From Dryococelus australis (lineage: Eukaryota; Arthropoda; Insecta; Phasmatodea; Phasmatidae): a DNA stretch of 64,000 nucleotides. Where the stretch lies: positions 229,305,265 to 229,369,264 of the forward strand of contig CM056993.1 of assembly GCA_029891345.1 (NCBI GenBank), written 5' to 3'. This document shows positions 60,913 to 64,000 of this stretch, piece by piece. The notes beneath the pieces were generated by a model, which saw only the letters and a list, made by a program, of their open reading frames with translations, had not been told where the DNA came from and ran no database searches. The translations under genes were made by a program, and so were the position numbers. The stretch's first letter is position 1. Each line of letters starts with the position of its first letter.

Positions 60913-61433
60913 CTGATCACATTTCTTACAACTTCATAGTACCGTTTAATTTTAAAAGAAAATAATAACTATTTTATGAGCATTACAATTTTATTTAAAA
61001 TCTAAAAGTTTGTGAAATTAAAAGTTTATAATTTTAAAAAATTGTATACCTAAAAGCATATTGTCCTATCTAACACAATGACACTGAAAATTAGTTTCAT
61101 GAAGCTTAAACTTATTGTAAGCAGTTGGAGATACTCGCTGCAACATTAATTGTTTTTATATTTGCTCTGAAATACGAGTTCTACAACAAATGTGATTGGG
61201 AAGTAAAGGCTGAGTCCTTTTAGCTATATACAACACATGAAATGTAAAATTCTCAAATGTATGAGCAGCATAGGTATGAAAATAGTGGCATTGTATATAA
61301 CAAAAGGAATACACATTTTCTCTCTTTAAGATAAGATACAATTTGAAGAGTACATTAACCATGATTAGGGATGTGAGTATTCTGTGATTCCGCGATTGCA
61401 GAATTTATCACGGAATTACAAGAGTTCCGCATA

Positions 61434-61687
61434 CCCTAACATCTGCACAAATACAAAAAAATTACCAGAACCAAAATGCTCCCACTACTAACTTATAAAA
61501 TATTTGCATTAAATTTAACATGGGAATGCCAGTTCCGCGACAACGCTTAATGTTACGGAGCATTGCCATGGAACTGGCATTCCCATGTTAAATTTGACAC
61601 AAATATTTTATAAGTTAGAACTGGGAGTATTTCAATCCTGGTAATTTTTTTTTTAATTGTATTTGTGCCGATGTAGAGTGAGGGTTT
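61434..61687. repeat. Long foldback (about 100-bp arms)
   Basis: The left arm 61434-61536 and right arm 61570-61687 are inverted copies with a 33-base loop. Shared blocks are TAACTTATAAAATATTTG, AAATTTAACATGGGAATGCC and AATTACCAG. The inner 60 bases are almost perfect. Confidence 0.9.
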
Positions 61688-61713
61688 AGGATAGTATATA
61701 AGTATTCCATTAC

Positions 61714-62253
61714 TTGGATAAAATTCCTGCTGCAAGTTCATGTTCTGTGAAACAGCTTTTCAGAATTGATTTCATTAGCTCTTTGGAAAAATTGGCTAAA
61801 TATCAGTCAGCACAGGGCCAGTCAGGCTGGAATTTTTTGAAATATGTGAGAATTTTTTCTCCTAAGAAAGCTCTTCTATTGTCACATAATTTCAGTTATT
61901 TTATCAGTGCCTTGTCACTTTTAAGAGTCTTGTGATGAAGTAGAGTTTGCTACATACATTGGCATCTTAAAAGACTCAGATTGTTTAGATGTACACCCAT
62001 TCCAGTTTTGGGACAGCATAAAGGCAGGTGTCCAGTCCTGGCATGTATAGCTATTGCTTATTTATGCATTCCTAGTAATAGTGTTGACTGTGAACAAAGT
62101 TTTTCATCCTATAAAGACATTTTGTCAAACAACAGGCGTGGGCTTTTGCCAGAAAATATTAAGGTCCTCAACATGCTGCATTACAATACCAGTCTTTATC
62201 AAGAAAAGTTTGTAAATATTCTTGTATTTGTAGAGCATGAGAAAGTTTTATAA
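61714..62253 (+). pseudogene. hAT transposase C-terminus (dimerisation domain)
   Basis: A first frame (61714-61935) encodes SLEKLAKYQSAQGQSGWNF. After a stop, a second frame (61981-62253) holds PVLACIAIAYLCIPSNSVDC, then EQSFSSYKDILSNNRRGLLP, then ENIKVLNMLHYN. This is the classical hAT dimerisation region: IP...S...E..FS......R..L.P.....L.....N. The catalytic part is missing. It is plausible as a deletion derivative. Confidence 0.85.
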
Positions 62254-62748
62254 GTATAGTTATGTGTATTGCATTACAACATTTGTTATCACGAGTTTTT
62301 ATTAGGTAAGAATGCCATATGTAGAGCATTAAATAATTGCATTTTATTATAAGACATTTGTTTTCTTTGTACATACATTTTTTATTACTATAGAACTTTT
62401 GTTTAGTAAATTTCAGAATTTTACAAATCCTTTTGCTGAATTTTGTGTTGTCTATCACAGAAATTGTAATTCCCTATCATAGAATTTTGGTATTCAGTGT
62501 GCACAAAACTCCTATCCGTAACCATGATGCACGTAAAAATGAAAATTAAATCATTTTAGTAAAAAATAAAATTAAGTGTTTGCTACATACTACATCAAAC
62601 TATTTGCAGCTAAAAAGTTAAAACCTGCTTCAAAGGACATTTCCAACAACAAAATAATCAACTGTGTATAACATTAAAACAAAACACAGTACCATTATTT
62701 ATGCAAGCCTTGGAAATTTTACAGTCTACACAAAAATTAACCATTTAC

Positions 62749-62875
62749 CTGTAGTGGTTTTCCTGCGTGGAAGATTCCCAGGGTCAATAGCACCAATCTC
62801 ACCCAGACACATGGCGCAGTTCAGAGCAACCCTGATATCTGAATCACTGAAGCTTGAGATGAGGCTTTCCACTAC
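62749..62875 (-). CDS. ATR: ATR exon with the conserved GEIGAIDPG motif
   Basis: The exon of 127 nt reads VVESLISSFSDSDIRVA, followed by a Cys-containing helix and CLGEIGAIDPGNLPRRK. Vertebrate ATR has CLGELGAIDPGRLD at the matching place, a very characteristic stretch at the end of a HEAT repeat, so the family call is firm. The acceptor is CTTTGCAG and the donor is ACAG/GTAAAT. The exon begins in phase 0 and ends with one extra nucleotide (phase 1). This does not match the phase-0 start of the next exon found (60742-60912). The intron to that next exon holds a complete small hAT insertion. Confidence 0.9.
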
Positions 62876-63196
62876 CTGCAAAGGAATGTTTTCTGATTAG
62901 TAATGGTACTCCAACTCCACAAATACAACACAGTGCTTTCAAAATAGCTGGAAAAGAAAAAATCAGGGGACTTATTAAATATACAGATGCAGTGCACAGC
63001 TAAAAAAACTGTTTTCTTCTATGCACCCATTATCTTATATGGAAATTAATATGTATTTGATATTAGAACAGAGCGAAACACTTTCAAATTCTGTGTTGCA
63101 CCTCTGCACCTCCAAATAGCAATATTTAACCCAACCCCCAGTCACATAGTAAAGTGTATCAACATTCAAAAAAAAATTATTTTCCTACCATACTAC

Positions 63197-63228
63197 CTTA
63201 TCCAATGCTTCATCACTGGCTGATTCAG
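63197..63228 (-). CDS. ATR: ATR exon, 32-nt candidate
   Basis: This is a very short exon upstream of the GELGAIDPG exon. The minus strand reads a pyrimidine-containing TTTTGCAG acceptor, then 32 nt, then a GTAGTA donor. It takes one nucleotide from the preceding exon and then reads ESASDEALDK, ending in phase 0, which fits the following exon (VVESLISS). The only evidence is splice signals, frame compatibility and an open frame. The acidic linker has no close match I can recall. The preceding exon is not visible in the window, so this is the least certain ATR exon. Confidence 0.55.
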
Positions 63229-64000
63229 CTGCAAAAGATTTCACAACAAAATATTATATTATAAACTGGTTTACTTGCTAGCAGTAAAACATTTTCAGTG
63301 CCTCTGACAAAATTCAAAATTTACAAAAATGAAAGAACTTTGAGAGTTAGTCACACAAACGATTGGTAAAGAAAAAAAATTGTATGTGAATACTTGACTA
63401 GGATAACATCTGGTTGCTCACAAACATAAAGTATGGAGTTTTATGTTGCATGGTTATGAGCAGGTAGGTTATGGGAAAGGATTGATGATAGTGGGCTCTG
63501 AATCACTTGCCTGAGTTGGGAGTGGTTTCAATAAAGGGCTAAGCCTAAAGTTACTGATTTATATAATCTAATTTACTTAAGCTTTAAGTAGGTTATCACT
63601 GTCCACATTCCCCCTCAAACAACTATTAGTTGTAAACAAGAGAACCCCACAGCTGACTTCATGCCAATACGCACACCCACTAAAACCGGATCCCTATAGA
63701 CGATGCCGAAAGCCAGAATCCATGGATTCTAAATAATCTTGTAAGAATTGTTCCCCATTTATGTGACAGCTGGCATCACGTCTATTTTTGACAACCTTTA
63801 CAGTGAGCATAACCAAACTCCCAGGACAGGAGACGTATTTGGTTAAACTCACTCTAGGATTTGAATCCCCTCCCCTGTAAAGGTAGCTCAGCCTAACGGG
63901 CACAAATTCCAACCTTCCAATATGGGATGATCTACGACGACCCAGCCAGACAAACCTAGTTCTCATACTGCTCCTTCCCAAGGGGAACCTTGAATCACTA
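63229..64000. other. ATR intron sequence at the right edge
   Basis: 63229-63600 is AT-rich with no feature. 63600-64000 is more GC-rich and contains, on the minus strand, a B-box-like GGATTCAAATCC (63858-63869) in a 95-codon open frame. It may be a SINE or other repeat, but a correctly spaced A box was not found. Confidence 0.4.

Larger units (their letters stand above)
61366..62520 (+). mobile_element. Small hAT element with perfect 8-bp target duplication
   Basis: The left end is TAGGGATGTGAGTATT and the right end, minus strand, TACGGATAGGAGTTTT. ACCATGAT occurs on both flanks (61358-61365 and 62521-62528). The preceding TA is also repeated on the right as the element's own last bases. The 1155-bp element keeps the C-terminal dimerisation part of a transposase and contains a long foldback. 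It lies in the ATR intron between 60912 and 62749. Confidence 0.88.
9449..63228 (-). other. ATR: ATR checkpoint kinase gene, partial locus (8 exons seen)
   Basis: This is the span of the recognisable part of one minus-strand gene. Translated exon blocks line up in order with vertebrate ATR as I remember it, roughly residues 1390-1760 of about 2640. ATR is the serine/threonine PIKK that, with ATRIP, senses RPA-coated single-stranded DNA in the nucleus and phosphorylates CHK1. The blocks cover the last HEAT repeats and the start of the FAT domain. Start codon, N-terminal HEAT repeats and kinase domain are outside the window. Introns are about 0.3, 1.8, 2.9, 14.1, 11.0, 0.6 and 21.7 kb, and the long ones consist largely of transposon remains. 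All placed exons have AG acceptors and GT donors, and six of seven junctions keep frame. There is no sign of internal stops, so the gene is probably functional. Confidence 0.9.

Noticed and set aside
63694-63981. 95-codon minus frame with GDSNPRVSL and a B-box-like sequence, considered as a tRNA gene or SINE
   Set aside because: No A box at the correct distance and no cloverleaf; kept only as a possible repeat.

Overview
The window looks like intronic and exonic DNA of an arthropod, probably an insect with a large, repeat-rich, AT-rich genome. There are no bacterial-style operons. Coding sequence comes in short exons with GT-AG borders separated by introns of up to about 22 kb, and most of the remaining DNA is decayed transposons, MITEs, a tRNA-derived SINE and microsatellites. 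The species cannot be named from the sequence.

The one host gene I recognise is ATR (the PIKK checkpoint kinase, mei-41 in flies), on the minus strand. Eight exons can be placed, in transcript order 63197-63228, 62749-62875, 60742-60912, 57639-57802, 43407-43567, 32059-32358, 31306-31445 and 9449-9565. Together they give about 1.2 kb of coding sequence across 54 kb. They cover the end of the HEAT-repeat solenoid and the beginning of the FAT domain. The N-terminal half lies beyond the right edge. The rest of FAT and the kinase domain lie beyond the left edge. Reading phases agree at six of the seven junctions; the exception (62749-62875 to 60742-60912) suggests a missed small exon or an altered splice site.

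Everything else is mobile or repetitive DNA. From left to right: a 2-kb unidentified repeat (481-2475, second copy 37779-39751); a hAT relic (2695-7201) carrying a nested hAT element with a transposase fragment (3183-5971); a Tigger/pogo-like TIR element (11157-12915); an 8-kb hAT element with a perfect 8-bp target duplication (14155-22156) that is itself full of insertions; a decayed LTR retrotransposon (about 22892-31133) whose right LTR is split by another LTR-like insertion; a LINE 3' end with trinucleotide tail (34406-35020); an inverted pair of repeat ends with hammerhead-like cores (40.6-42.8 kb); a minisatellite (42076-42325); a broken Ty3/gypsy pol region (46150-48320); another copy of the first hAT family (50456-53702); a MITE (54586-54825); a hAT element with a CGGBP1/BED-type zinc finger (55627-57077); a SINE (59790-60152); and a small hAT element with perfect target duplications and an internal foldback (61366-62520).

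The elements do not form a joint pathway. The biological story is a conserved DNA-damage kinase gene whose introns have been inflated by several layers of hAT-dominated insertion. I found no convincing new functional system. The most interesting unexplained items are the 2-kb repeat with a partly conserved minus-strand reading frame, the exon-like islands at 45.4-45.9 kb, the hammerhead-like repeat ends, and the phase conflict in ATR.
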